Below are positions 1 through 8,420 of a stretch of DNA of 64,000 bases, in pieces. How positions within the stretch are numbered: position 1 is the stretch's first letter; each line of letters starts with the position of its first letter. Location of the stretch: assembly GCF_019317285.1 (NCBI RefSeq), contig NZ_CP079218.1:4216001-4280000 (forward strand), in the 5' to 3' direction. The position numbers and the translations under genes are program-made. The notes under the pieces are model-generated. The model saw only the letters and a list, made by a program, of their open reading frames with translations. It made no database searches and had not been told where the DNA came from. Origin of the DNA: Pedobacter sp. D749. Its GTDB lineage: Bacteria; Bacteroidota; Bacteroidia; Sphingobacteriales; Sphingobacteriaceae.

Positions 1-336
1 GCAATACTCTTTCATGAAATCTCCGCCTTTTACAGCTACATAAGGGTCGATCCAAGTTTTCTTAATGATATTCATTACCGGTATCACAAGATCTTCCTGA
101 ATTGGGACTACGTTTTTATAAATCTCACCTAGCTCAGATCTATCCCATTTATATTTAACCTCTATATTATATGGAGTAGTATAATTTGTACTGATCCACT
201 CATCTATTGGTCCTTTGGTCCATGTATCTCCACCCAAACCAACTATATTCGTACTTAAATCATCTTTTTTGCTACATCCTGCCAAAAAGATTGTGGTCAA
301 TGCAACTAATGATATGCTTAATAATTTCTTTTTCAT
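1..336 (-). CDS. Substrate import-associated zinc metallohydrolase lipoprotein, N-terminal part (runs off the left edge)
   Basis: Only the first 112 codons are present; the frame is open to base 1. The protein starts MKKKLLSISLVALTTIFLAG and the next residue is a lipobox cysteine followed by SKKDD, so it is an exported lipoprotein. The stretch around residues 47-66 (WISTNYTTPYNIEVKYKW) matches my memory of the N-terminus of the Bacteroidota lipoprotein family with an HExxH motif that accompanies SusC/SusD pairs. The HExxH part lies outside the window, so the catalytic site cannot be checked. It follows the SusD gene after an 18-bp gap and is probably the last visible gene of the uptake operon. 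Family assignment is from memory of the N-terminal pattern and is moderately sure; the lipoprotein nature is clear. Confidence 0.7.
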   Translation of the reverse strand, partial: MKKKLLSISLVALTTIFLAGCSKKDDLSTNIVGLGGDTWTKGPIDEWISTNYTTPYNIEVKYKWDRSELGEIYKNVVPIQEDLVIPVMNIIKKTWIDPYVAVKGGDFMKEYC

Positions 337-354
337 AATATTCTTATATTATAA

Positions 355-1824
355 TTAACGAGGATTGGCAGCTAATCCAGCTGCAACTGCATCTTGAGGA
401 ATTTGAACTAATCTACGCGGGTCATCTGCACCCAATGAAATTTTAGTTTTTCCATCAAGGCTATTGTGTTCAATCGGGATTTTTAGCCTTAATACGTCAA
501 GCCATCTCAAACCTTCGTGCATAAATTCCTGACGTTTAAAGTTCAAGATTGTAGCCACCAATGCGTCCTTAATAGATAATGCTGGAAAAAATGCTGTTGC
601 TTTAGTTTCGGTAAATTTATCGGCAGTTGCAGAATAGCCTACAATTCTTTTTGATAAATAAGCATCAATATCTGCAATTGTTAACGCATTATTATTACCT
701 AACATCGCGCTGGCCTCTGCTCTGTTAAATAAAACCTCTTCAGTTGTGAATAAAGGAACCATATTATAACCGTCGCCAAAATTGGCGCTGATGGTTTCTT
801 TCACAAAATGTTCTCTGAATTTTGGAATGTTATACACTACATCTGTACCACCAAAAATTTTATTTGAAAATGCAAAAGCCTTTTTACTTGGATTATTTGC
901 TGCTGTAAAAATTGGTAGAATAGAAGAACTTAAACCATAATTATAGCCTGCATAACTACGCCCCCAATACGAACTTGCTTCTTGCAACAATAAATTAGCG
1001 GGCTCTGTAGAATTGGTATACAAGGCCTGCAATTCATAATAACCTAATGCATTATAAGTGGTATTCCAAGCTCTTAAATTATCAGAGATTGTTGTTTCAG
1101 GAAAAACTGCATTAGCGTGATCGATTACTTTTTGATAATTTTTTTTAAATAAATAAAAACGTGTAGCAAAAGCATGGGCTGCCTGCGTAGTAAAGTGGTA
1201 TTTAGGTACTCTATATGAATTGTTTTTAATTAAAGGTAAACCCTCCAATAAATCCTTTTCTATGTTAGCATACACGCCAGCAACAGTTCCTCTAGTGTAG
1301 TTACCTTCAACTATTTTCTGTGGTAATGTTACGTATGGAATTCCTGGATCAGAATCTGCAGTTGCCGGATCGTAAGCTTTAGCAAAAAACGTTACTAACA
1401 TAAAATGTACATAAGCCCTGGCAACTAATGCTTCTCCCCTACTTGCAGAATATTCTGCAGTATTTCCAGCCTTATCAATGGCCTCCAATGCATAATTTGC
1501 AGCAGCAATAGCTTTATAACAAGAGTTCCAATAAAATGGTGGTGTATCTACCGATGTAGCATCTATTTGATCTATATAATTCCATGGAGAAGAATTTGGT
1601 AAATCTCTACCTGTTGTACCTTTATCACCGGCATTGTCGCTCATTGCCTCTGCAAAGGCAAGATAATTGCCGTGTGGATATGCATTTGCTAATAATTCGG
1701 CTACTTTAACAGAACTGTTTAACTCTGTTCGATCATCTGGTTGATGCTCTAAAAATTTCTTACAGCTCGAAGATAACAGTAAGCATGAGCATGCGATATA
1801 TATGAATATTTTATTCTTTTTCAT
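355..1824 (-). CDS. SusD/RagB family nutrient-binding outer membrane lipoprotein
   Basis: A 489-residue surface lipoprotein. The signal peptide ends in LLLSSSCKKF with the lipidated cysteine at residue 21. The N-terminal KKFLEHQPDD pattern, the tetratricopeptide-like helical middle (ALVARAYVHFMLVTFFAKAY near residues 132-151) and the C-terminal FKRQEFMHEGLRWLDVLR element are typical of SusD/RagB. By family knowledge it binds the ligand at the cell surface and forms a lid on the SusC porin encoded just upstream (15-bp gap). The substrate cannot be read from sequence: no glycosidase lies in this operon, and the neighbouring metallohydrolase lipoprotein leaves peptide or glycopeptide as well as glycan possible. 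Confidence 0.93.
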   Translation of the reverse strand: MKKNKIFIYIACSCLLLSSSCKKFLEHQPDDRTELNSSVKVAELLANAYPHGNYLAFAEAMSDNAGDKGTTGRDLPNSSPWNYIDQIDATSVDTPPFYWNSCYKAIAAANYALEAIDKAGNTAEYSASRGEALVARAYVHFMLVTFFAKAYDPATADSDPGIPYVTLPQKIVEGNYTRGTVAGVYANIEKDLLEGLPLIKNNSYRVPKYHFTTQAAHAFATRFYLFKKNYQKVIDHANAVFPETTISDNLRAWNTTYNALGYYELQALYTNSTEPANLLLQEASSYWGRSYAGYNYGLSSSILPIFTAANNPSKKAFAFSNKIFGGTDVVYNIPKFREHFVKETISANFGDGYNMVPLFTTEEVLFNRAEASAMLGNNNALTIADIDAYLSKRIVGYSATADKFTETKATAFFPALSIKDALVATILNFKRQEFMHEGLRWLDVLRLKIPIEHNSLDGKTKISLGADDPRRLVQIPQDAVAAGLAANPR

Positions 1825-1839
1825 TTCTTTTCAATTTAA

Positions 1840-4800
1840 TTAGAAGCCAACTTTTAGAGAAAGTGTATACTGTTTTGGAATTGGTAACGCTACACCACCT
1901 GAGGCAAAAAATTCTGGATCCTGTCCCTTAAGTTTTTTATCAGAATAAATCAACCAAAAATTATTTGCCACTGCACTTATTGATGCGTTGTTTGCGCCAA
2001 TAGTTTTTAGGATTCTTGCAGGCAATGCGTACGACAGCGATAATTGTTTTAAACGAATAAAACCTCCATCTGCCACCCTGGCTGTTGAGTAGTTATAAGT
2101 ATTATAGGGATACGTTCCATCAATATTAGCTGCTGCTTCAACATCAGGGATAGATGGGACGTTTGTTTTTAATTCATCACCTGGTAATGTCCATCTATCT
2201 TTAAACTCATTAGGCAAGGCATCTAAATCTGAATATGAAGTGGCAAAAACTGGGTTTAGCCTAATTTTATTTCCTGCAGAGAAGGTAAATAAAGAGCTAA
2301 AAGTAAATCCTTTATAACTCACACTATTGTAAAAACCACCTGTCAATTTTGGGTCTGTTGGACCTTCATATTTTAGGTATTTAGTTTCAAGGCTTTGCAT
2401 ATAAACATCACCACTTTTCTCACCTTTTTCATTGATAAATTCAGGAATTCCCGTATCATGATTTAAACCGGTAAAATCAACAGAGTATAAGCCACGGTAT
2501 GGAAAGCCTTGCTGAGGTCCACCATCTGCAGTTACCAAACTGAATATACTCTGAGGGCTCGAAAGTTTAGTAACCTTGTTTTTATTATAGCCAAAGTTAA
2601 AATTACTTCTCCAGCTCCATTCAGTAGTTTTAATAATTGGCCCACTTAATGTCACCTCGATACCTTTAGTATTCATATCAGCATAATTCGCAGTAGTTAA
2701 ATACTGTCCGCCAATCCCTGAAGTTCTTAATGGACTGATTAAATCGAACCCATTCCTGTTATATAAATCAACAGTTAGATTTAATTTATCTTTAAAAAAG
2801 CCCAGATCAAGACCAATGTTAGTTTCATATTGCTTTTCCCATGTTAAATCGCGGTTCTCAATATATTCAATATTCATAACAGATTCGTTTTCACTCGTAT
2901 ACGGCCTTAAGGCACTTCCATTCCTTAAAACTAATGCTGAGTTGGTAGCACTACCCAAACTTGCTGTTAAACCATATGTGGCTCTAATAGTAGCGCGGTT
3001 TAAGATTTTCTTCAATCTTTCATTTTCGAAAAATTTCTCTCTATCTATATTCCAGGCACCAGAAATATTCCAGGTAGGTAACCACCTAGCCGTAGCTGAA
3101 CTTCCCAATTGGTTTGAGCCATCATATCTACCTGTAGCATTAAATGAATATTTACCATCGTAAGAATAGGCGGCCCTTGTCATAAATGCGGCGAAACGAT
3201 CGTATCTGTGATTCATTGAATAATAATTCAAATTATTCAAAGTAGCCTGTTTCACAATATTTGGATCAATAAATGGAACTCCACCTTTATCGTATTGATA
3301 ACCGTAACCAATCATGCTCCTGGTTTGACGATCAGCCATTCTCATTTCCTGAAAAGCATAAACATTAATTAAGTGCTTCTCATTGATAGTATTATCATAC
3401 TCTATAGAGTTCCTAACCATATACGATTTAAGAAAATCGTCAGTTGTATTGTAAAATCCACCATAAGGAAGCACGACAACTGGTTGTAATTCCGGATGTT
3501 CAGGATCACGAAACAAGAATCGATTATTATCTTGAATATAAGAATCACCATTCGCTCTATAGGCGTTTGCCATATTAGAGTTTTCTTTTACTTTATGCTC
3601 ATTACCACTTTTTACATATCGCATCGATGCTAAGAAATCGTACTTAAAGTGCTTTACAAACCTATAGCCTAAACCACCTTGGAGTTTAAAATCCAACATA
3701 CTTAAGTCCAACGAATTATTATCCAGTTCATTCAGGATATTAAAATTGGCGAAATTTCTTGTAAAGTTTTCCCTGTTCCCGTTTTGATCAAATGCTGTTA
3801 AAGTTCTACTCGTATTTAAAGCATAACTAAAAGGATTAATATCAAAATCTCTGGAGTATGTTCCTTCAACGGGATTGCTAACACGTCCCACAGTGCCAGG
3901 TGCTTTTTGGTTACGGATTGATCCTGTAGTAATAAAATTAACTGAAAGTTTATCTGAAAGATTAAATACAGCGTTAACATTTGCAGTATAACGTTCCACA
4001 TCATTTCCAATAGCCCAACCATTATCGTTTAAATAACTGGTTGAAAAATATAGTTGGGATTTTTCAGTTCCTGATGAAACACTAATGGCATGCTCTTGCA
4101 TTAAAGAGTTTTTGAAAAGTACATCAAACCAATCTGTATTTGCAGTTGCATAGCGAGATAAGAATGAATTTCTTGCTTCAGGGGTATTTGCTAAAGCAAA
4201 TGTACCTGAACTTGCATCGTACGTATTAATTAATTGATACATTTTGGTAAAAACACCACCGTCTGCTGCTCTCGAAGCACTAGAATGATTTAACCATCCT
4301 TTGCGGGCCAGCTCTGAATAAACAGACATTTGATCAGAAGAATTCATAATGTTATAACTGTCATACGTCGGCTTTAAATAGGTAGAAAAGTTACCTGTAT
4401 AAGAGATTAGCGGTTTACCAATACGTCCTTTCTTTGTTGTGATAACCACAACACCATTCATTGCGCGTGCACCATATTGTGCAGTCGCAGCCGCATCTTT
4501 TAAGATATTGAATGATTCAATATCGTCAGCGTTTATACCAGCTACAGAAGATCCAATCAACGTACTTACATCTCCTGATGATAACTGTTCATTGGAGATA
4601 TTAACAACATCCTCCAAAATCACACCATCAACTACCCATAAAGGTTTATTATCTCCAGTAATTGAGGTTGCACCGCGAACACGGATTTTTGGTGCAGCTC
4701 CAAAAGTACCAGATACATTTTGTACTGAAACCCCAGCTACACGACCTTCGAGCATACGACTTACGTCTGTAATACCATCTTGTTTAACATCAGCTCCTTT

Positions 4801-5508
4801 TAGTGCTGTGGCAGCTCCGGTAAATAATTTCTTGTTTAAATTCTGATAACCTGTTGAAATAATATTTACATCTTTAAGTTCATTTGCATCTTCTTCTAAT
4901 ACTACATTTATAGATGTTTTAGATCCAACCTCAACCTCTATTGTTTTATATCCAATAAAGCTAAAAACCAAGGTAGCACCTTCTTTAACCGAAATAGCAA
5001 AATCTCCGTTACTGCTGGTAGATACCGCATTTGCTACCCCTTTTTCCTTTACACTCACTCCAGGCAGTGCGGCTCCGTTTTTATCCTTCACTCTTCCGGT
5101 TACCTTTACAGCAACAAAATAGCTCAGCACTTTATCAAATACTGATTTTTCTTTTACTGTAATCAGAACCGTCCTATCCTCAATAGCATAGCTAAGGTCT
5201 CTGCCTGAAACAATTTTGTTCATTACTTCTTCAACCGTTAAGCTGTTAAAGTCAACATTTAAAGTGGTTGAGGTTTTAATTTTATTGGTTGATAAAAGAA
5301 CATCATAACCAGATTGTTTTCTGATCTCTTTAAAAACCTTTTCTAAGGTTACATTTTTTTCTTTTAACGTAACCAGCTGGCCAAATGAAGCTGCGCTTAC
5401 CTGCATTAAAGAGGCAAGCAGTATGACCGTAACTAACTTCATAATCAATAGCAATTTAGGTATGTAGCGTCGGTGCGTACATAAAATTTCAATATAAATT
5501 TTGTACAT
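1840..5508 (-). CDS. SusC/RagA TonB-linked outer membrane transporter with N-terminal STN signalling domain
   Basis: 1222 residues. After a cationic leader and hydrophobic signal (residues about 23-42) comes an STN (secretin/TonB short N-terminal) domain at about 50-110, then a carboxypeptidase-regulatory-like beta-sandwich at about 135-210 (VTGRVKDKNGAALPGVSVKE), a plug at about 220-340 containing the SusC signature AQYGARAMNGVVVITTKKG, and a long C-terminal beta-barrel ending in an aromatic-hydrophobic strand. It imports the ligand captured by SusD. The STN domain is the part that touches a FecR-type anti-sigma factor in trans-envelope signalling, which fits the fecR and sigma genes directly upstream. 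I kept the start at 5508 because this cationic extension is usual in the family; Met23 (base 5442) is the alternative. Confidence 0.94.
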   Translation of the reverse strand: MYKIYIEILCTHRRYIPKLLLIMKLVTVILLASLMQVSAASFGQLVTLKEKNVTLEKVFKEIRKQSGYDVLLSTNKIKTSTTLNVDFNSLTVEEVMNKIVSGRDLSYAIEDRTVLITVKEKSVFDKVLSYFVAVKVTGRVKDKNGAALPGVSVKEKGVANAVSTSSNGDFAISVKEGATLVFSFIGYKTIEVEVGSKTSINVVLEEDANELKDVNIISTGYQNLNKKLFTGAATALKGADVKQDGITDVSRMLEGRVAGVSVQNVSGTFGAAPKIRVRGATSITGDNKPLWVVDGVILEDVVNISNEQLSSGDVSTLIGSSVAGINADDIESFNILKDAAATAQYGARAMNGVVVITTKKGRIGKPLISYTGNFSTYLKPTYDSYNIMNSSDQMSVYSELARKGWLNHSSASRAADGGVFTKMYQLINTYDASSGTFALANTPEARNSFLSRYATANTDWFDVLFKNSLMQEHAISVSSGTEKSQLYFSTSYLNDNGWAIGNDVERYTANVNAVFNLSDKLSVNFITTGSIRNQKAPGTVGRVSNPVEGTYSRDFDINPFSYALNTSRTLTAFDQNGNRENFTRNFANFNILNELDNNSLDLSMLDFKLQGGLGYRFVKHFKYDFLASMRYVKSGNEHKVKENSNMANAYRANGDSYIQDNNRFLFRDPEHPELQPVVVLPYGGFYNTTDDFLKSYMVRNSIEYDNTINEKHLINVYAFQEMRMADRQTRSMIGYGYQYDKGGVPFIDPNIVKQATLNNLNYYSMNHRYDRFAAFMTRAAYSYDGKYSFNATGRYDGSNQLGSSATARWLPTWNISGAWNIDREKFFENERLKKILNRATIRATYGLTASLGSATNSALVLRNGSALRPYTSENESVMNIEYIENRDLTWEKQYETNIGLDLGFFKDKLNLTVDLYNRNGFDLISPLRTSGIGGQYLTTANYADMNTKGIEVTLSGPIIKTTEWSWRSNFNFGYNKNKVTKLSSPQSIFSLVTADGGPQQGFPYRGLYSVDFTGLNHDTGIPEFINEKGEKSGDVYMQSLETKYLKYEGPTDPKLTGGFYNSVSYKGFTFSSLFTFSAGNKIRLNPVFATSYSDLDALPNEFKDRWTLPGDELKTNVPSIPDVEAAANIDGTYPYNTYNYSTARVADGGFIRLKQLSLSYALPARILKTIGANNASISAVANNFWLIYSDKKLKGQDPEFFASGGVALPIPKQYTLSLKVGF

Positions 5509-5634
5509 TTAATAGTCTGTTTTTTTTGCGAAGCGCAATGAAGTTTGGACGCCAAAAAGCGTTTCGCGGATTATCCAAGAAATAATTGATTTTTAATCGA
5601 TTCCGGTTTACGGAATAGCTAAACAGATAATAAA

Positions 5635-5660
5635 GGGGTGTTGCAAGCACTCCTTTTTTT
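5635..5660 (+). other. Short hairpin in the fecR-susC spacer
   Basis: In the 281-bp spacer between the fecR-like and susC-like genes, GGGGTG and CACTCC pair (one G-U) around a 7-nt loop and are followed by seven Ts on the plus strand. Both flanking genes are on the minus strand, so this may be an attenuator or processing site rather than a true terminator. A second weak stem is visible at about 5530-5570 (GCGAAGCGC with GCGTTTCGC). No gene is seen in the spacer. Confidence 0.35.
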
Positions 5661-5789
5661 ATTCATTTATCTTCGAATCGTCAGGAGGTTTGTTGAGGTC
5701 TATTCATAATTTGTAAGGTTTAGGTTAAGGTTGATTAAGTTGTTTTATTTTTAGAGATAAAGGTTAGTTATGGCTTCATCTGTTATCAT

Positions 5790-6947
5790 TTATTCTTTGT
5801 GAACAATTAATTTATTGCCCTTAATATCAAAATGCACTTCCCCTGTTTGTTCAAACTTGGTCAGCACTTTTGATATTTTTTCGAAACGGCTTACCGTTCC
5901 ATAATACATCACATCTTTGGCCTCAGGATCGGCATATTCTATTTCTACATTATACCAACGGGCAACTTTACGTAAAATGCTTTCCTGCCTTTCGTTATTA
6001 AACATAAAATAGCCCTTTTTCCACGCTATTGCTTCTTCAACATCCACTTCTTTTATGGCAATACCCGAAACAGATACCAGGGATTGTTCTCCAGGTTTAA
6101 GTATTTCGCTCTCATTGGTATTTTTATGCAAAACACGCACACTTCCTTCCAATAAAGTAGTTTTAGTTACCATTTCATCTTTATAGCTGTTAATGTTAAA
6201 GTGTGTTCCCAATACCTCAACAGCCTGTTTATCGGTCTCTACAATAAAAGGATGTGATGCATTTTTAGCGACTTCAAAATAAGCTTCACCATCTAATTTA
6301 ACTACACGCTGTTTTGCGGTTCCAATGTTTAATGAGTATTGAATTGAAGAGGCTGCATTTAGCCAAACCGTAGAACCATCAGGTAGCTGGATTTGCCATT
6401 CACCTCCATTTGGGGTCGAAATGGTATTTAATCTGGTATCATTTACATTTTCTGATCCGGCAACATTATACACCAATTGGCCATCTGCAGTTTTAGTGAT
6501 AGAGAAACCAGCTTCTTTTGCTATATCGCCTTTCATCGCATCTGAAAGTGAAATTTTCTTTCCGTCAGCCAGTGTAAGAATAGCTTTATTTTTTCCAGGC
6601 GCTACATCAGTTGCAAAAACATGCTCTTTCTTTTTCTGCAGAGAGAGATAAGCCGTTAAAGAAAATGCAATAAAAACAACAGCAGCGGCAGCCCATTTTA
6701 AACTATTCATTAAAATTCGCTTAGGCGACCGGGTTGGCTTGTCTATCGTCAGAATTTTATGGAGAACAGGATTCCATTTTCCCTCATCAACATGAACTGC
6801 ATGCACTTCTTCTGCGATAATCATTTTCACGATTTCGTCAGAAAGTAGTGATGTGCTGTTTTCGGCCAAAACTAAAAGTTCTTCCTTTTCGGACTGACTT
6901 AAGGCCTTAGCTGTAAACTGTTGTAATAGATAATGTATACGTTCCAT
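5790..6947 (-). CDS. FecR-family anti-sigma factor with DUF4974 C-terminus
   Basis: I chose the ATG at 6947 (MERIHYLLQQFTAKALSQSE) rather than the longer open frame to 6974, because the extra residues are not conserved-looking and the 61-bp spacer to the sigma gene is then free. A cytoplasmic N-terminal part (about 1-80) precedes one membrane helix (SLKWAAAAVVFIAFSLTAYL). The periplasmic FecR domain follows (TPNGGEWQIQLPDGSTVWLN; GEAYFEVAKNASHPFIVET), then a DUF4974 domain (MFNNERQESILRKVARWYNV). It should hold the upstream ECF sigma factor inactive until the STN domain of the SusC-like transporter signals ligand. Gene order sigma-fecR-susC-susD is the standard Bacteroidota arrangement. Confidence 0.92.
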   Translation of the reverse strand: MERIHYLLQQFTAKALSQSEKEELLVLAENSTSLLSDEIVKMIIAEEVHAVHVDEGKWNPVLHKILTIDKPTRSPKRILMNSLKWAAAAVVFIAFSLTAYLSLQKKKEHVFATDVAPGKNKAILTLADGKKISLSDAMKGDIAKEAGFSITKTADGQLVYNVAGSENVNDTRLNTISTPNGGEWQIQLPDGSTVWLNAASSIQYSLNIGTAKQRVVKLDGEAYFEVAKNASHPFIVETDKQAVEVLGTHFNINSYKDEMVTKTTLLEGSVRVLHKNTNESEILKPGEQSLVSVSGIAIKEVDVEEAIAWKKGYFMFNNERQESILRKVARWYNVEIEYADPEAKDVMYYGTVSRFEKISKVLTKFEQTGEVHFDIKGNKLIVHKE

Positions 6948-7008
6948 AAAGATTCTGATACTAAGAAGCAGCAAAACAAAATTAGGACTATCGGAATATT
7001 AATTTTTT

Positions 7009-7608
7009 CTATTTTATTCTCAAAAAGAAAAAAACAATTGGAAAAAAGAACACAATTCCGTGTTGATCGAGGTGTATACGTATCGATTTTAAGGCAATTA
7101 CGAGTGCATTTTTAACTGTATTAGGAGAAATATTAAGTATTTCTGCTATTTCAGGGATAGTTTTACCATCGCGCCTACTCAATTGGTATATATTTTTTCG
7201 CTGATCAGGCAATTTATCAACTGCAACAGCAATAATCTTAGTTACCTCATTTAAATTAATAGCTTCCACAGTGTTATTATGGCTATTTTGTTGCTTAGCC
7301 GTAAATGCATCAACAACCCTATCTTCTTTTAATTTTTTACGCAGGTAGCTTAAACATTCATTAGAAACATATTTATATAAATAGGCTTTAACATGATCTA
7401 CTTCCGCTAATTTATCGCGATTAAGCCAGACTCTTAAAAATGCATCCTGAATAATTTCTTCGGCAGCATCATCAGACTTGGTGAACTTAGCAGCAAAAAT
7501 ATGGAGTACAGGAAGATATTTGAAGAATAAAACAGAAAAGGCCTGCTCATCTCCCTCTACGATTTTTTCTATAAGCTTACGTTCATCTTCTATCCTTCCT
7601 TGCGCCAT
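7009..7608 (-). CDS. ECF RNA polymerase sigma-70 factor (FecI-like)
   Basis: 199 residues, the usual size for an ECF factor. Region 2 is seen at about residues 25-90 (LFFKYLPVLHIFAAKF, AAEEIIQDAFLRVWLNRDKL) and region 4 at about 130-180 (LPDQRKNIYQLSRRDGKTIP, ISPNTVKNALVIALKSIRIH). It probably directs transcription of the downstream susC-susD genes on release from the FecR-like anti-sigma. The C-terminus ends in a hydrophobic, phenylalanine-rich stretch (IVFFFPIVFFFLRIK), a common tail in Bacteroidota members of this family. A perfect palindrome 17 bp upstream of the start suggests control of the gene itself. Confidence 0.93.
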   Translation of the reverse strand: MAQGRIEDERKLIEKIVEGDEQAFSVLFFKYLPVLHIFAAKFTKSDDAAEEIIQDAFLRVWLNRDKLAEVDHVKAYLYKYVSNECLSYLRKKLKEDRVVDAFTAKQQNSHNNTVEAINLNEVTKIIAVAVDKLPDQRKNIYQLSRRDGKTIPEIAEILNISPNTVKNALVIALKSIRIHLDQHGIVFFFPIVFFFLRIK

Positions 7609-7624
7609 AAATTAGTCGATTGGT

Positions 7625-7649
7625 TATTCATATACAAAGTATATGAATA
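7625..7649 (-). promoter_or_regulatory. Perfect 11-bp inverted repeat upstream of the ECF sigma gene
   Basis: TATTCATATAC and its exact reverse complement are separated by AAA, ending 17 bp before the sigma start codon. On the minus strand the centre reads TATACTTTG, close to the Bacteroidota -7 box TAnnTTTG but with one base too many. This could be an operator over the promoter or a symmetric promoter element. The function is inferred; the symmetry is read directly. Confidence 0.5.
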
Positions 7650-7733
7650 CCTCTGTGTGATATGATATACATAAAAGTGAAAAAAAAATTGGGTTAAAGC
7701 AAATATCTTCTGCAGGCAAAACTCCTATAACCA

Positions 7734-7765
7734 AAAAAACCTTACGTTTTTAAGTAAGGTTTTTT
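7734..7765 (-). terminator. Bidirectional intrinsic terminator after the DUF420 gene
   Basis: A perfect 12-bp stem (AAAAAACCTTAC with GTAAGGTTTTTT) around an 8-nt loop lies 24 bp past the stop of the DUF420 gene. It carries T-runs on both strands, so it can end the long minus-strand respiratory transcript. Confidence 0.8.
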
Positions 7766-7789
7766 AAATTTTTCATTATTAATATATCT

Positions 7790-8332
7790 CTAGTATTGAT
7801 AATATGGCGAAATCATTAGATAAACTACCACACCAGTTATAGCAACATACAGCCATAACGGAAATGTTATCCGTGCAATTTTTCTGTGACGATCAAAACG
7901 CTCGGCTAAAGCCCTCACGTAGGTAACCAAAACCAGAGGAATAATTGCAATTGACAATAAGATATGTGTTAATAAAATAAAGAAGTAAGCATATTTTATT
8001 GCACCATCCCCCCCAAACTTAGTAGAGGGCGTAGTCATATGGTATGCGATATACATTACTAAAAACAATAAAGAACAACCTATAGCTGTTTTCATTAAAT
8101 TTTGGTGCAATTGTATCTTTCCATTTTTTATTGCCCAAACAGCAATAACTAATAGTATAGCTGTAATCCCATTTATGGTAGCGTATATTGGTGGTAAAAA
8201 AGGCAAGGTTGGCGCATCAATACCTAAATCTTTTAACTTTACTACAAATAAAAAGGCTACAGCTACTGGTATTAGAATTGAAAGAATAATGATCCACTTA
8301 TTATATTTTTTCTCAATCGGACTATTTTCCAT
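7790..8332 (-). CDS. DUF420 family integral membrane protein of the cytochrome oxidase cluster
   Basis: 180 residues with five predicted membrane helices (for example at about 13-30, 46-66, 81-99, 113-136 and 157-176). The pattern PPIYATINGITAILLV, then HQNLMKTAIGCSLLFL with YIAYHMTTPSTKFGG, and a conserved-looking histidine in LTHILLSIAIIPLV, match the DUF420 family. That family is often found beside oxidase subunits and SCO genes; its molecular function is not established and a role in oxidase assembly is only inferred. It is the last gene of the act-cta cluster, separated from the SCO-like gene by a heptad repeat array, and is followed by a strong terminator. Confidence 0.85.
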   Translation of the reverse strand: MENSPIEKKYNKWIIILSILIPVAVAFLFVVKLKDLGIDAPTLPFLPPIYATINGITAILLVIAVWAIKNGKIQLHQNLMKTAIGCSLLFLVMYIAYHMTTPSTKFGGDGAIKYAYFFILLTHILLSIAIIPLVLVTYVRALAERFDRHRKIARITFPLWLYVAITGVVVYLMISPYYQY

Positions 8333-8371
8333 GAATATTAAATCTTTTTATTATTATTATTTTGCTTCGAA

Positions 8372-8420
8372 CCCGGACTAGAGGCTTCGGACTCTTGACT
8401 AAAGACTGCAGACTAAACTA
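8372..8420 (-). repeat. Stop-anchored heptad array, GTCTNNA family, after the SCO-like gene
   Basis: Read on the minus strand from the stop codon, seven 7-bp units follow in phase: TAGTTTA (the TAG is the stop), GTCTGCA, then GTC/GCC-initial units ending in A, at 8420 down to 8372. The first three or four bases of each unit are nearly constant and the next three vary. The same word family stands in the same position after atpG (57324-57362). It is non-coding and shows no fold-back. Confidence 0.75.

Noticed and set aside
2816..3163. Plus-strand open frame opposite the susC-like gene (and similar frames opposite actB, actA, pgi and the atp genes)
   Set aside because: These mirror strongly coding minus- or plus-strand genes and show no independent protein features.
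5509..5789. A small gene in the fecR-susC spacer
   Set aside because: Only short frames without protein character occur; the region holds hairpins and A/T-rich sequence.
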